Shown here in pieces: positions 1-11,312 of a DNA stretch of 64,000 nucleotides; position 1 is the stretch's first letter, and the number at the start of each line of letters is the position of its first letter. The stretch spans positions 9,322,821-9,386,820 of the forward strand of contig NW_004624742.1 in the NCBI RefSeq assembly GCF_000247695.1. Reading direction: 5' to 3'. The notes under the pieces were generated by a model that was given only the letters and a program-made list of their open reading frames with translations, was not told the DNA's origin and ran no database searches. The DNA is from Heterocephalus glaber (taxonomy: Eukaryota > Chordata > Mammalia > Rodentia > Bathyergidae). The position numbers and the translations under genes were made by a program.

Positions 1-1296
1 AGCAACTTTTGGTGTTTGTTACATCTACAAGGGACCCCAAATGACAGCAATAAACAGAATATTCCTAATAGTCTGCAATGGCTGTGCAACTGGAACAGGA
101 AAAGATATCCTCTATTTTTTTTAGCACCTGAGATTTGTGGGTGTTTATCACTAGCATACCTTTTTAACCCAAGTGGCGTGAAAATTGACATCTAGAATTT
201 TAGGTGCTGCTCTCATAAGTAACCTAAAATACAGGGAACTGTAGCATGTGTTTGTTGCTACTGATTGTATTTGTTGAGGCACTGCAAGAAAGACTGTTAT
301 TCTATTTTTTTCCTGAAAGATGTGGTATATTTGCAAGCAAGAATAAAAGGAAATAGCAAAAGTCTAAAATCTTAGGGACTTCTGTGACTTTTTCTCCAAT
401 CAAACAGTAAAAGAAAAAGAAAGAAATGAGAAATTCTTCTAATTGTCGCAAGGGCCAACCGTTATTAAAACCTTGGATGGATGAAGCTGATACCTAACAA
501 ATACTTTCAAATGGAAAAAAGGGCTAAGAGAAAAGAGATTGAATCTGTGGACATCCCAATGAAACTCAATATTCTCAAGTACCAACAATGAAGACAAGAA
601 GCAACAGATGAGGCAAAGAGCAATAAAGCAAAGGACTATAGAAAAGCTAACAATTCTGTGCAGAAAAGAGTTATAGTATTGGTGCATAGAAATGATTGGA
701 ATAAAAAGACGAGGCTTACTAAGTTTTTAAAAATCTTGTGCTCTCAAAGAAATAGCAAGCCTGTAAAAGTTCAGGACTTAAGATGACCCTTGGAATTATA
801 ACTGATTATGGGCAAGAAGTAAATCTGAAAAGCTGCACATTCCTCCATGGGGGAACATTGTCTGGCACTCATTTTACACGTAGCCAAAGAGTATAATACA
901 AAAAGGAACAGTCTTCCAGAAGATAAAGCCAAGGACCACAGAAAACAATGGGAAATAAACAAATGGAGATCTGTTAAGGAATATCCCTCATTCCCGGAAA
1001 GGGAACCTGAAAATACCTGCCCATCATTTTGGACTTCTCACTGACTGGTGACTTCTTCGTGTCCCTTGCTTTCTCCTCTTTCGGAATAGGGTGATGGTGA
1101 ATGATGAAGAAATCATCTGTGCATTATTCCAAGATCCAGGGCTATGAGCATGATACTGTTAATCAGGATGTTTTTCTTCTTTCTGTTGGATAAGGATGAA
1201 TATTTTTATATGTAAGAATAAAAATAAACCAAATATTTGTCGAGAGGGGCAGATTTTGTTTGTCATGAGTTCTTTTTTCTTTTTGGATAAATTGTT
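1..1296. other. Unassigned intergenic or intronic DNA
   Basis: No gene or confidently named repeat was recognised. Short open frames (for example a 65-codon frame at 847-1044 on the plus strand) have no recognisable domain. The 420-1240 part could be a decayed retroelement interior, but I cannot assign a family. Confidence 0.5.
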
Positions 1297-1452
1297 GGAC
1301 TCTATTTTTATTTTTGGAGGCAATGTCTCACTATGTAGCTTAGGCTGGTCTTGAACTCACTATGTAGCCCAGGCTGGCCTTGAACTCATGGTGATCCTCC
1401 TGCCTCAGCCTCCTGAGTGCTGGGATTACAGGTGTGCACCACCACACCTGGC
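1297..1452 (-). repeat. B1 SINE (7SL-derived), minus strand
   Basis: Read on the minus strand it starts with a gccaggtgtggtgg-type B1 head, continues with the 'cctgtaatcccagcactcaggaggctgaggcaggagg' region (paraphrased), and ends in an A-rich tail, seen as T-rich sequence near 1297-1315. It carries the B1-diagnostic 29-bp internal tandem duplication: 1327-1355 and 1356-1384 are near-identical copies. B1 is a Pol III-transcribed SINE of rodents mobilised by L1. Confidence 0.93.
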
Positions 1453-2812
1453 TCAAGGTTTATATTTTCTTGATCCTTGCCTTAGCTTCCATCACTATTT
1501 TCATGCACAGTGGCTACTCTGAAGACAGGTAATACAATGATAGGCTGACTGATCTCTAGTTTTGAAGGCTGATTATTTTCCAGTTAGATCTTATTTTCAG
1601 AGAAACAGGGAATTACTTCCAGGAAGAAATTTAAGAACTAGAGGGTAGTTAGCCATACTTTCTTTTTCCTTCTAGTATGGCTACCAGCAGCTTTCAAGAA
1701 TCCTTCTCTCAGTTCAGATCCTTGTGGACAAGGAACCTGGAATCTGCAATGGATAAAGTGTGTTTAAGAAATAAGCCATTGTTATTTTAAGCCATTATTA
1801 TTTTGGGAATTGTTTGCTACTGCAAGATGGGTTACCTTATATTCTAATGGAGTCAAACTCAGCTATATTGATATCAAATGAATATTAACAAAATACATTA
1901 AGCATTCTGCTTGACTTTTCAACATTGGTATTTTAAAAAATAAAAACAAAGCATCAAAGTATACTTAAGGTCTTCAAAAACTCTTTATAAAAGTGTCTCA
2001 TTACTTGTAATATTATAAACTTACATAGCTTATAATTTGAACTGCTGATACAGTCGGAATTAGAGACATTAGTATTTGTAAGTATAAAAACCAATTTAGA
2101 AAGTTAATCAAATTCCATTACTTTTAGTCCTGGAGCTGGTTCCCTACTGGGACGAGAAAGAATTCTATTCTAAATAAGTCACTAAGAGCATAATACATAT
2201 GTGGCTATGTGTTGAGTTCTATTGAATCACTGTGCATAGGCTATTCTCAGAGGCAGCCAGGACACCAGCTTTGAAAGAATCATCATATTTTCATCTAATA
2301 TACAAATTCTGTGCTCCTCAATAATTATAGATGGGTGAATGTAAATTTCTCTGACATGAGAGTCAGCCTTGATTTCACCCTATTCTTCAAAGGTTATTAA
2401 TAGCATGTAGTGTTCAGTGCTTGTACTTAACAATATAACAGCATTATATTCTGTACTTATACTTACAAAGCAATTTTATAATGTCTCTTATTTACTTTAT
2501 GGTATCCTGCAATACCTAGGGAACAGTAACTTAGACAGAATCAGCCAACCACAATAACTAGTGAGGCATGTTTTATTATTGCTCTAATGGTAGACTTTTG
2601 ATATTGAATTACTCAACAGTTGCCTGGTGCATGGGTTTGAGACTGCTCTGAGCAATTGATTTCTACTTCCCTCATGTTCTCTCTACATGGTATAATCAGT
2701 AATCATTTGGTAAATGCTAAATTCCAGTACAATAAAACTGTTTTTGGCCACTTCCTTGACTTCTTATCAACTAGTAATAAATTTATAGGAACCAAAAATA
2801 TAGTGTAGTACA
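1453..2812. other. Unassigned intergenic or intronic DNA
   Basis: AT-rich unique-looking sequence. No gene, RNA or confident repeat was recognised on either strand. Confidence 0.5.
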
Positions 2813-2915
2813 TTGATTTTCAAATGTGTCTGCAAATTGATATTACCTGTGGGATTTGAAGAGATGCTGTATTGGACCCCCAGAAATTCTGATTTAATTA
2901 GTAAGGAGATTTTTG
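2813..2915. repeat. MER5-like hAT-Charlie fragment
   Basis: The order 'attttcaaatgtg ... attacctgtgg ... ggacccccagaaattctgattt' resembles the MER5A/B consensus, an ancient non-autonomous hAT-Charlie element of eutherians. The ends are worn and no target duplication is visible. Confidence 0.5.
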
Positions 2916-2949
2916 AAAATTCTAACTTGTGACAAAAAGTTATGAATAA

Positions 2950-3180
2950 CAAGTATAGTGGTTAAAAGCACAAGTTTCGGAGTCATGCAAATCTGGACTT
3001 TTATCCTGCCTCCTTCTTACCAGCTGTGTAACGTTGGGCAAGGTTTTACATTTTGTAAGCTTTAATTTCCATATCTTTAACGTTAAAATACAATGTTATT
3101 GTGTGTTTTAAATGGTTTAATACATGTAAAGAGTTTTAAAAAAGTACTTAGCATATAGAAGCCATCCAATAAATGTTTTG
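2950..3180 (+). repeat. MIR SINE, nearly full length, plus strand
   Basis: It begins with the 'agtggttaaaagcaca' MIR head, passes the 'cagctgtgtaacgttgggcaag' core-like region (paraphrased) and ends with 'ccaataaatgttttgac'. MIRs are ancient tRNA-derived SINEs dependent on L2. This is one of the most complete copies in the window. Confidence 0.85.
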
Positions 3181-4480
3181 ACACTAGATTAACCCAAGGT
3201 TGGATGTTTTCTTGAAATTTGGACAGGAATTGACTTGAAGACAAAGAGACAAACACTTCAGAGAGACAGTAGAAAATTTAAAGATTTGGAGACGAGCAAA
3301 GGCATGATGAGTTCTGGGAATGAGGAGCATACACTGAGGCTGGAACACAGTAGGAATCACGTAGTCTGAAGAGACATAAGGGTGGAGACACTGCTTGATG
3401 TAATTCTCAGAGAGATGTAGATTCTACATCTTAGGGCTGGGTTTTCAACCTCCAATAATGTTTCTTAACACTTAGTAGTTGGATAAACTAATAACTGTAT
3501 GGATTTGCCCCTGATGGTGAGTTATGTCATGGGTAAGGTAAAAAAATAGACTGCCTTTGGCCATTCTATGACGTTATCCCCTCTTACTAGCAGTATGATA
3601 CCTTTCATTGAGTATAAAAGCATAGAGTTGGATTCAGCGGCTTTGCTGGTAATCCTTCATCACCCATCACCTAGCTTATCACAGGTCACATTTACTGATG
3701 GAAAGTTACTAATTTTGGAGATGCAGAATTACTTTTATGACAGGAGATGTGATTTTAGAGCTGCACTTATTACTTTTATCCATGGAATAGCTGCTTCAAG
3801 CCACTGGCTCTCCTGCAAAAAACAGAGGAAGCAACTAAAATAGTTGACACATGCTTGAAACAACTATTTTTAGAAATTATGCAACAATCCTTGTAAGATC
3901 TATAAAAAGTAGAAAATAAACAAGGGACACTTAGCATCTTGTTTTCTCACAAGAGGCATTTATAGGCCCCAGTGAAGGAAAGGAAATCCAACAGAATTGA
4001 ATAGTCTTGCTGAACTTGGGAACCTGAAGCTGATGGATTTTTTGAGGATGCAGTAATAATGAAGAGGAAGCCATGAGAAAGCTTAGAAAATCTTCTTGGG
4101 TTTCCACTGAGTTTTAGGCTGAAGAGTAACATGCATATGTGCAGAGAAGGACTTGCCAAGGCATGGCAATCAACTACTGAGAGAACAGCCACTAAAATAT
4201 TGTAAACCAAACAAGTACCAGAGCTCCTGTCGCGAACCAAATGATATCTAGACAACCAGTGTAGAATTCTCATAGAACACTAAGGGTATTTGATAAAGAT
4301 CTCAGAAAACCCAAGTCCTAGGTGTAAGACCAAATCAACCTTTGAGTGAAGACTACTCTAGGCCTTTGCTGATGACAATAGCCTCAAAACAATTAAGTTG
4401 TTCTACAAGTAAATTAGCTGGTACCTGATCAATGCTAACATTTATAAAGGAATTAGAAAATTCAGACCCTGAAATCCATA
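3181..4480. other. Unassigned intergenic or intronic DNA
   Basis: No recognisable gene. A 91-codon plus-strand frame (3568-3843) and a 108-codon minus-strand frame (3947-4273) overlap no known domain, lack a supporting context and look like chance frames. Confidence 0.5.
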
Positions 4481-4489
4481 GCATCCATA

Positions 4490-5971
4490 AAGTCCAGCTA
4501 CAACAAAAATGTCATATGACATGAAAAAGTAGGAACGTATGATCTACAACAGTAAAAATAGATTCAGAAATGGGAAAAATGATCAAATCAGCAGAAAAGG
4601 AAACTGAAATACTTATTACACATATGTCAATAATTTAAAGAACATAAAAAAAGGAAATGGAAACTATTTAAAATAAGTGGATCTTCTAGAGATAAAAAAA
4701 AGCAAAACCTAAAATGAAAAATTCACTTAATGGACATGAGAAGAGATTTCTTAAAATGAAAGCAGCAATTTTGAGTGCAAACTAAAACTGAAGCACAGAA
4801 GGAACAAAATCCTGGAAAAAAATAGACTTTTACAGACCTGTGGCCAATGTACAGTAATTTTGTGTATATGTAAGTGAAGTCCAGAAAAGGTGGAAAGTAG
4901 GGTAGAAATAATGTTTAAGAAAGTAAAGGCTGAAAACTTTCCATATTTGATAAAAACAAATCATCACACAGGTCTAAGAAGCTGAACAAAATTTAAGGAA
5001 AATAAGCACAAAGATAATTCCACCAAGGCACATCATAATAGAACTGTTGAAAATCAATTACAAAGACAAAATCTACGAACAGGCAAATAAAAAAAGAAAA
5101 CATGTTGCCTACAGGCAAACAAAGATATGAATGACCAGGAACAATGTAAGCCAGAAGACAACAGAAGAATATCTTTAAAATGCTAGGGGAAAACAAATAA
5201 CATTATAAAACATAAACCAAAACAAAGCAATGGGATTGTAGAAGTCTTTATCAAACAAAAATACTTTTCAAAATTGAAGAGTAAAGACATTTAAGAAAAT
5301 TAAAAACTGAATTAAATTATTGCTAGAATATATCTTGACAAGAAATATTAAAGTTCTTCAAATGGAAGGAAAATTACTCTAGATGGAAATTCAAATTTAC
5401 ATAAATTAATGAAGAATGCTGGGAATGGTAAATGCAGAGGTAAATACTAAAACTTTTTTTATTTAAGTTTTTCTTTAAGAAATAATGTATTGAGCCAACT
5501 AATAAATATAAAAATAAAATGTGTAATATTAAGAATAAGGGTGTAAATGAAAAAATTCAGTTGCATTGTCTCTCAATCATTCATGAAGTACTATGATATA
5601 TGAACGTAGATTGTGACAAGTTGCTGATATTGTGAACTCTAGAGCAACAACTGAAAAATAAGACAAAGATCTAGCTAATAAATTCAGAAGAGTTTATTAC
5701 TGAAAAGTCAATTTTTATAAGAATGAATAAAAAAGAAAAGAGGAAGAAAGCGCACGATAGTAGGCTTAAATCCAACTATGTAAAATTATATCTACCATAT
5801 GCAAAATTTAAACTAAAACTAGAGCTGTGAACTATCATTTATAAGATGTACACAGGAAGTGTAAATGCAAAATGATGAAAACATGATGCTGTGTAAATAG
5901 CACATGAAATTTGGAGTGGCATTAATTACATTAAACATTGTAGATTTCAGGACAAGAAGCAGTAGAGCTTT
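4490..5971 (+). mobile_element. Old L1 (L1M/HAL1 type), 5' segment, plus strand
   Basis: Contains motifs typical of old mammalian L1 or HAL1 elements, such as 'gccagaagacaacagaagaatat' (paraphrased), then 'ctagagcaacaactgaaaaata', and near 5915 a 'tttggagtggc...' segment resembling the ORF2 endonuclease region. All frames are broken by stops and indels. It ends at the LTR inserted at about 5972 and resumes after it, so this is one ancient element interrupted by younger ones. Confidence 0.72.
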
Positions 5972-6312
5972 AGGCCCTGGGTGGAATGTGTCCCCAAAAT
6001 TTCATGTGTTGGAAAGTTCCTCCTCAAAATGATATTAATTGTGCCTGGAATGTTTGATTAATGGGTAATTGGGTTAACAAGTGAGTGACTTTGTTATAAA
6101 AGTGAATTCTCTAGCATGCTTGCTGTGTCTTACCATGAGATTCTTCCAGTACATCATGATGCCAAGCTGACCCTTACTCCTAACCAAAAACTAAGCAGGA
6201 GATGGTGCTGTGCTCTTGGGCTTTTCAGCTTCCAGAATTCTAAGAAATAAATTAATTTTCTTTATAAATTATCATCGCAGAAATTCTATTATAGTTACAG
6301 AAAATAGACAAA
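5972..6312 (+). mobile_element. ERVL-MaLR-type solo LTR (MST/MLT1-like), plus strand
   Basis: The beginning 'gggtggaatgtgtcccc' followed by 'atttcatgtgttggaaa', and the end 'gcttccagaattctaagaaataaa' (paraphrased) plus 'tttataaatt...ttatagttacagaaaatagac', follow the order of MST/MLT1 LTRs, including the R-U5-like AATAAA region. No internal retroviral genes flank it, so it is a solo LTR. It interrupts the L1M element. Confidence 0.8.
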
Positions 6313-6823
6313 GAAAATGGAGATTTAAAAAACCAATTTATTTATGACAATCATATGTTTTTGCTCATAATGATAATTTCAAAATAAGGATCAAACCTGA
6401 TAAAACTAAAAGAGTAAATGGAAAAATTGGCAATAGTGATTGATAATCTCAATTTTCTTCTCTCAGCAACTGACAAAAGAAATAGATGGAAAATCAGTCA
6501 TTTTAAATATCTTGAAAAACAATATATGATATCAACCAAACTGAACTCATTGACATTTATAGCGTACTGCACTCAAGAACAATTTTATACAAATCCCTTT
6601 CGTGTGATATTCTGGGCTATATTATACTTTATAAAATAAGCTCTTACATATTTAATATGATTGAAATCTCATACAGTGTATTTGCTGATCATAATGGAAT
6701 TAAATTAGATATTAGTATGAAAAAAGGTATCTAGAAAATTTCCAAATCCTTGGAAATTAAACAACATAATTTTAAATCATCCATAGGTCAATTAAATAAG
6801 TAAAAGAGAAACTAGACACTATC
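6313..6823 (+). mobile_element. Old L1 ORF2 fragment (endonuclease to RT), plus strand
   Basis: Continues the L1M broken at 5971. Segments such as 'attgacatttatag', 'tattctgggc', 'tcataatggaattaaattag' and 'tggaaattaaacaacat' follow the order of old L1 ORF2 DNA. It has a 73-codon open stretch at 6418-6639 but is otherwise broken. The young L1 entering at 6824 splits it again. Confidence 0.78.
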
Positions 6824-7897
6824 TTTTTTTTCCATTAATTTTATTGGTACATTTTAGGTATACAATACATTTACATTTATCATTGGGAACATGTACCTTT
6901 ACATGATGTATCTTGTTTCTTATTTTTCCCCATTCCCCTGCCCTCCCTTCATCCCCTCCATCCTTCCCTATTTTCAAAGACTTTGTTTCCATTTTTTTTC
7001 TTTTCACTTCTTTCCTTTCCCCTACCCCTCCCACTTCCCCTACTCCTTTAGACCTTTTCTTCCTATTTCTCATTATCAATTTTACATTTTTGATCTTTAT
7101 TTTTACTTTTAGTTTTTCATCCCAGAGAAACTATTTGGTATTTACACACATGTGTCCCATTTATTTTACTTAAGAGTATGGCCTCAATGTGTCTCCATTT
7201 AGCTATATATATCTCTAGTTTCTCATTCTTTATGGCTGAGTAGTACTTCATTTTATAAAAACACCACATCTTCTTTATCCAGTCTTCAGTTGATGAGCAG
7301 TTGGGCTGTTTCCAAGTTACAAACTGTGCCGCTATAAACATGGGTGCGCATATATTGCTGTGGTATGATTCTTTTAATTCTTTTGGGAAGATACCAAGCA
7401 GAGGAATAGCTGGGTCAAATGGGACCTCTAATCCTAGTTTTTTGAGGTATCTTCATATTGATTTCCACAGTGGCTGCACCAGTCTGCATTCCCACCAACA
7501 ATGGAGAAGGGTTCCTTTCTCCCCACAACCCTGCCAGCATTTGTTATTGGTTGATTTCTTGATAGCAACCATTCTTTCTGGGGCAAGGTGTTGTTTTCAT
7601 CTGCATCTCTTGAATGACCAGTGATGTTGAACATTTTTTTCATGTTTATTTGGTGCTTTTACTTCTTTGTCTGAAAAATGTCTGTTCATTTCAGATGCCC
7701 ATTTTTGAATTGGACCTTTATTGGGGGGTCTGATTTTTTGAAGCTCTTTATATATTCTAGATAGTAGTCCTTTGTCTGAGGAACAGCTGATAAAAATTTT
7801 TTCCTATATTGTAGGTGGTCTCTTAGCTCTGTTGGTGGTTTCTTTTACAATGCAGAAGCATTTTAATAAGATGAGATCCCAGTCTAGACACTATCTT
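6812..7897 (-). mobile_element. Young 5'-truncated L1 with perfect 14-bp target duplication, minus strand
   Basis: The direct repeat ctagacactatctt stands at 6812-6825 and 7884-7897 and brackets the insert exactly. On the minus strand the order is: ORF2 C-terminal part (about 7883 down to 7117), then a G/A-rich 3' UTR (about 7080-6910 as seen in complement), then the A-tail at 6824. The frame at 7117-7341 encodes the conserved ORF2 C-terminus; residues such as WKQPNCSSTEDWIKKMW are visible. The 5' truncation at about 1.06 kb removes ORF1, endonuclease and reverse transcriptase, so the copy is inactive. Confidence 0.95.
7117..7341 (-). pseudogene. L1 ORF2 C-terminal remnant
   Basis: A 74-codon open frame at the end of the ORF2 region of the young truncated L1. 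It has the C-terminal WKQP...WIKKMW...YYSAIKN pattern of mammalian L1 ORF2 proteins. Upstream ORF2 sequence (7342-7883) is also recognisable but frame-shifted. No catalytic domain is present, so it is a fragment of a retrotransposon gene and not a host gene. Confidence 0.88.
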
Positions 7898-8990
7898 AAA
7901 GTTGGTGATTATGAAAATTCAACACATCAATTTTCAGCTAAAACAGTACTCAGAAGCAAATTTGCAGTACAAGCTAATATGTTCTCAAAGGAGTATTTAT
8001 AACTTTGGATGTGCATGTTAGAAAAGAAGAAAGTTTAAAATCAATTATTAAAATTCCACCTTAGTAGGCAGAAATAAAAAGAAATTACATCAAAATTAAA
8101 GAGAGGGAAAGAAATAATAATAAAATACTTGAAACAGATTGTAGCCCTAAACATAAAAGCTAAAATTGTTAACTTTCTAGAAGGAAACAGAGTAGAAAAT
8201 CTTCAGCATATTGAAATAGGCAAAAATTTCTTAGGGCACTAAAAGCATGAACTTAAAAATATCGATAAATTGTCCTTTATCAAAACTAAAAAAAATTTGC
8301 TGTTTAAAAGACACCATTAAGAAAATAAAAAGGCAAGATACTGACAGAATATAATTGCAATTTATATACTATTACAGGACTTATATACAGAGTACATTTT
8401 CAAAAACCACTTAAAACTCAATACTAAGAAACTATATAATCCAATTAAAAGTGAGCAAAGCATACGATACATAAAACACCAAGAAACACATGAAATAATG
8501 TTTAAATTCCTTAGCCACCAGAGAAATAAAACCAAATCATACGATGAGACACTAGGTACATACTTGAATGATAAGAATGTGGAACAACCGTATTGTTATG
8601 TATTGCTGGTAGGAAAATAAAATGATTCAACTACTTTGGCATATAGCTGGCCAATTTCTTGTAAAATGCATCTACTTAACACAACAGTTCAACTCGTAGA
8701 CATTTATTCAATAAAAGTAGAAAAATATACCCGCATAAAGACACAGATATTTATAGTAGCTTGTTGTTGCTATTGTTACTATTACTAGCTCCAAATGTGA
8801 ACTATGCAAATATCCACTATGGGGTAAATGGTTAAACCATCTCACACAGAGGTAAAAAGAAACCAGTTATTAATACAACGTCAGTATGACATTATGGAAG
8901 AAGTTTAAAAATATGCTGAGTAAAATAATTCATAGTCATATACCACGTGAGTATATGTACAGTGAGACTTCCTATCCCTGTATTTCATAT
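7898..8990 (+). mobile_element. Old L1 (L1M) ORF2 3' part, plus strand
   Basis: Resumes the old L1 after the young insertion: 'gctaaaacagtactcag', then 'gttagaaaagaagaaag', 'aaattccaccttag', and further on 'gccaccagagaaataaaacc' and 'gtattgctggtagga', which follow the L1 ORF2 C-terminal half with an apparent internal deletion near 8130. Heavily mutated, with no usable frame. Confidence 0.72.
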
Positions 8991-8991
8991 C

Positions 8992-9372
8992 TGTCTTAGT
9001 TACTTTTTTCTCGTTGCTGATATAAAATGCCTGACACCCAAAGTTAAAGGGGAAAGGGTTTTTTAGCTCACAGTTTGTAGAGGTTTCAGTCCATAATCAG
9101 CTGGCTCCAAGGCAGAGGGGTGTAACAGAAGAGAAACAGTTCATGGCACCCACGTGGTAGCAAAAGCAACAAGGGAAAATTAACAGCATCTTTCTGCCCA
9201 TTTATCTTAATCCAGATTACTGAGATTAGGGCAGTGTCAAACCAATCAGTGCACTGGTTTAGCAATTACACACTCCTAATCCCAACATCGCACTCTAGAT
9301 TCAGACACTTCTGAAAAAGCCACCTATGACTGCACGAGCCTTTGGAGGGACATCTAGACCCAAACCATAACA
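8992..9372 (-). mobile_element. ERVL-MaLR-type solo LTR, minus strand
   Basis: Has tgtcttagttact at the left and cccaaaccataaca at the right, so it is bounded by TG...CA. The interior holds 'tttcagtccataatcagctggctcc' (paraphrased) and 'agcctttggagggacat', typical of a widespread MaLR LTR read backwards. Flanking pentamers atatc and agatc match 4 of 5, as expected of an aged 5-bp target duplication. No viral genes are associated. Confidence 0.82.
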
Positions 9373-9373
9373 A

Positions 9374-9667
9374 GATCCAAGGATTCAACCAACCTTGGAT
9401 TAAAAATATTTTTAAAAATTGCATTTATACTGAATGTGTACATTTTTCTTGTCATTATTTCCTCAACAATGCAGCATGACACCTGTTTACATAGTATTTA
9501 CATTAATTAGGTGTGAGTAAACTAGAGATTATTTACAGTATACAGCAGAATGTGCATGGAAAGATGTGAACCCTATACCACTTTATACAAAGCTGGAGCA
9601 GCCATACAGTTTGGTATCCACAGGTGAGCTGGAATCAATCACTTGTAAGTACTGAGGGAAGGTTGTA
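9374..9667. mobile_element. MER2/Tigger-like DNA transposon remnant
   Basis: Contains 'tccaaggattcaaccaacct', 'atttacatagtatttacatt', 'ctagagattatttacag' and near the right end 'ggtatccacagg...ggaatcaatc' and 'actgagggaaggttgta'. This is the order of non-autonomous TcMar-Tigger (MER2-type) elements. The left terminus appears lost beside the LTR. Ancient and non-coding. Confidence 0.78.
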
Positions 9668-9776
9668 TGCTATCTGATTTTCCTTATATAAAATTCTAGA
9701 ATGCAGAAATCTTAAGGTATATGAGGAAACTTTCTGGAGTAATAGTAGTTCTATGCCTTGATTGGATTGATAGTAT

Positions 9777-9779
<3 letters not shown>

Positions 9780-9810
<31 letters not shown>
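9780..9810. repeat. (AT)n microsatellite
   Basis: An uninterrupted alternating A/T tract of about 15 dinucleotide units, self-complementary and able to form a cruciform. Confidence 0.98.
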
Positions 9811-9814
<4 letters not shown>

Positions 9815-10243
9815 GAAAATATATCAAACTGTGTGTTAAAGTGTGTTAGAATTAGCCAAAATGAGTGGAAAGTATTTTGAGTACACATCTACATGCACAT
9901 TGTAGATATAAGCAAGAGAAGTTCTATGAAATATTTTTGTTACTGATAACAAATTTATGACAATCAGGGCATGGTCATACTATGTCAGTTTTTATAAATT
10001 CCAAAACATTTTTACAAATTTCAGTTTAACATCGGCAGGAATGATAATTCTAAACTCCAGAATATCCTCCTCTTCAAAATGAGCACTTAGCTATATTGAG
10101 AAGGTATTTGAAATTGTTATACAAAACACTACACAAAATAGTGTTTATCACACTATTTGACATTTTTTGTGTGTCTTCAAAGTCTGTTTATATCCGAGGG
10201 AATGTGTTTTGCCCTTGAATGACATCTATCTTGTCAAATAACT

Positions 10244-10353
10244 AGAAAGAAAAGGAAAGAAAAGAAAGAAGAAAGAACGAAAGAAAAAGAAAAGAAAGAA
10301 AGAAAGAAGAAAGAAAGGAAGGAAGAAAGGAAGGAAAAAGAGAGAGAGAGAAA
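10244..10353. repeat. (GAAA/GGAA)n polypurine microsatellite
   Basis: The plus strand is purine-only apart from one C at 10278, with a 75-nt pure purine run at 10279-10353 ending in a short (GA)n. The open frame crossing it on the minus strand (10242-10646) is a low-complexity artefact. Confidence 0.96.
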
Positions 10354-10639
10354 CGGTTGAAAATTGGGTGGACGTGTGGACAATTCACAGATTTGTAAGC
10401 AACATGTAACTCGATCCCATGTGTTTTACTGTTAAAAACCTCCAACAATATCATAGCAATATTATAATATAATGTAATAATGTAGGGATTAGTTGGTATC
10501 AGGGAAACCAGTGTGGGAGACTTTTGCAATACTCTAGAACTCACACAACATATTAAATAGATTTTTGTTATGGCTTTGTTAGTTATAAATTTAATAGAAT
10601 CTCTTGAGTGTCTCATTCCACTAAAATTAAAATTCAGTA

Positions 10640-11120
10640 TTTTCATGGCCTGTAAAGTTCTGCATGATGTAGTCTCTGCCTGGTCCTCAACCTCATTTCT
10701 TAACTGTGTCCCCTTCTTTCCCTTCTACGGACAGCACCAATGACAGGGGACTTCTCATCTTTAAACAAAAGGTCATTGCTTCCTCAGAGACTTTGAACTC
10801 GCTGTTCTCGTAGCCCACAGCACTCCTTAACAATATCTTCTCACAGCTGGCAACTTCTCAGCATTTAGGCTTCACTTTAAATGCAAACTCTTCGGAGAGC
10901 TCTTTCCTGACAGTAACTTTGCCTAAACACTCTATCATGTTATCCTGTCCTATTTGGCATGCATCACAGTGTCATGTTATGTGTTTGCTTATTTATTGTC
11001 TGTAGCTGCCACTATAACGTAGGTTTTATGATTGGAACTTGGTTGTCTTATTCTCCAGTGAAATTTCAGTGCCTAGGACAGTGTCTGCTAGTATTTTTGA
11101 ATATCTAAGTGGAAGTATGA
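10640..11120 (+). repeat. L2 LINE 3' region, plus strand
   Basis: Matches the order of the L2 3' end: 'ggcctgtaaagttctgcatgatgt' region (paraphrased), 'tcactttaaatgcaaactcttc', 'ctttcctgac', 'cactctatcatgttatcctgt', then 'cagtgcctaggacagtgtc'. L2 is an extinct LINE of early mammals. No coding capacity remains. Confidence 0.75.
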
Positions 11121-11312
11121 TTAGCACTATATCTGAATGTTTTGGAATTATAAAGATTGTAAGTGAAAAGTCATCAAAAACAAAATTTATGTGTCTATAT
11201 TCCAATTGTATATGTTGTGTTGTTTTAGAGAGATCTATAGGGCTCATTGTAAGGGTAACTCAAAGTAATAGCTGAGCAAGTATCTGTTATCATTCCTTGA
11301 ACTGAACCTATA

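Noticed and set aside
847..1044. 65-codon plus-strand frame as a small gene
   Set aside because: No domain, no splice or start context, and DNA of uncertain, possibly retroelement, origin.
9780..9810. (AT)n as a replication origin or matrix-attachment site
   Set aside because: A plain microsatellite; no further evidence for such a role.
10242..10646. 134-codon minus-strand frame
   Set aside because: Its C-terminal third is translated microsatellite (Ser/Phe/Leu repeats); the rest has no recognisable feature.
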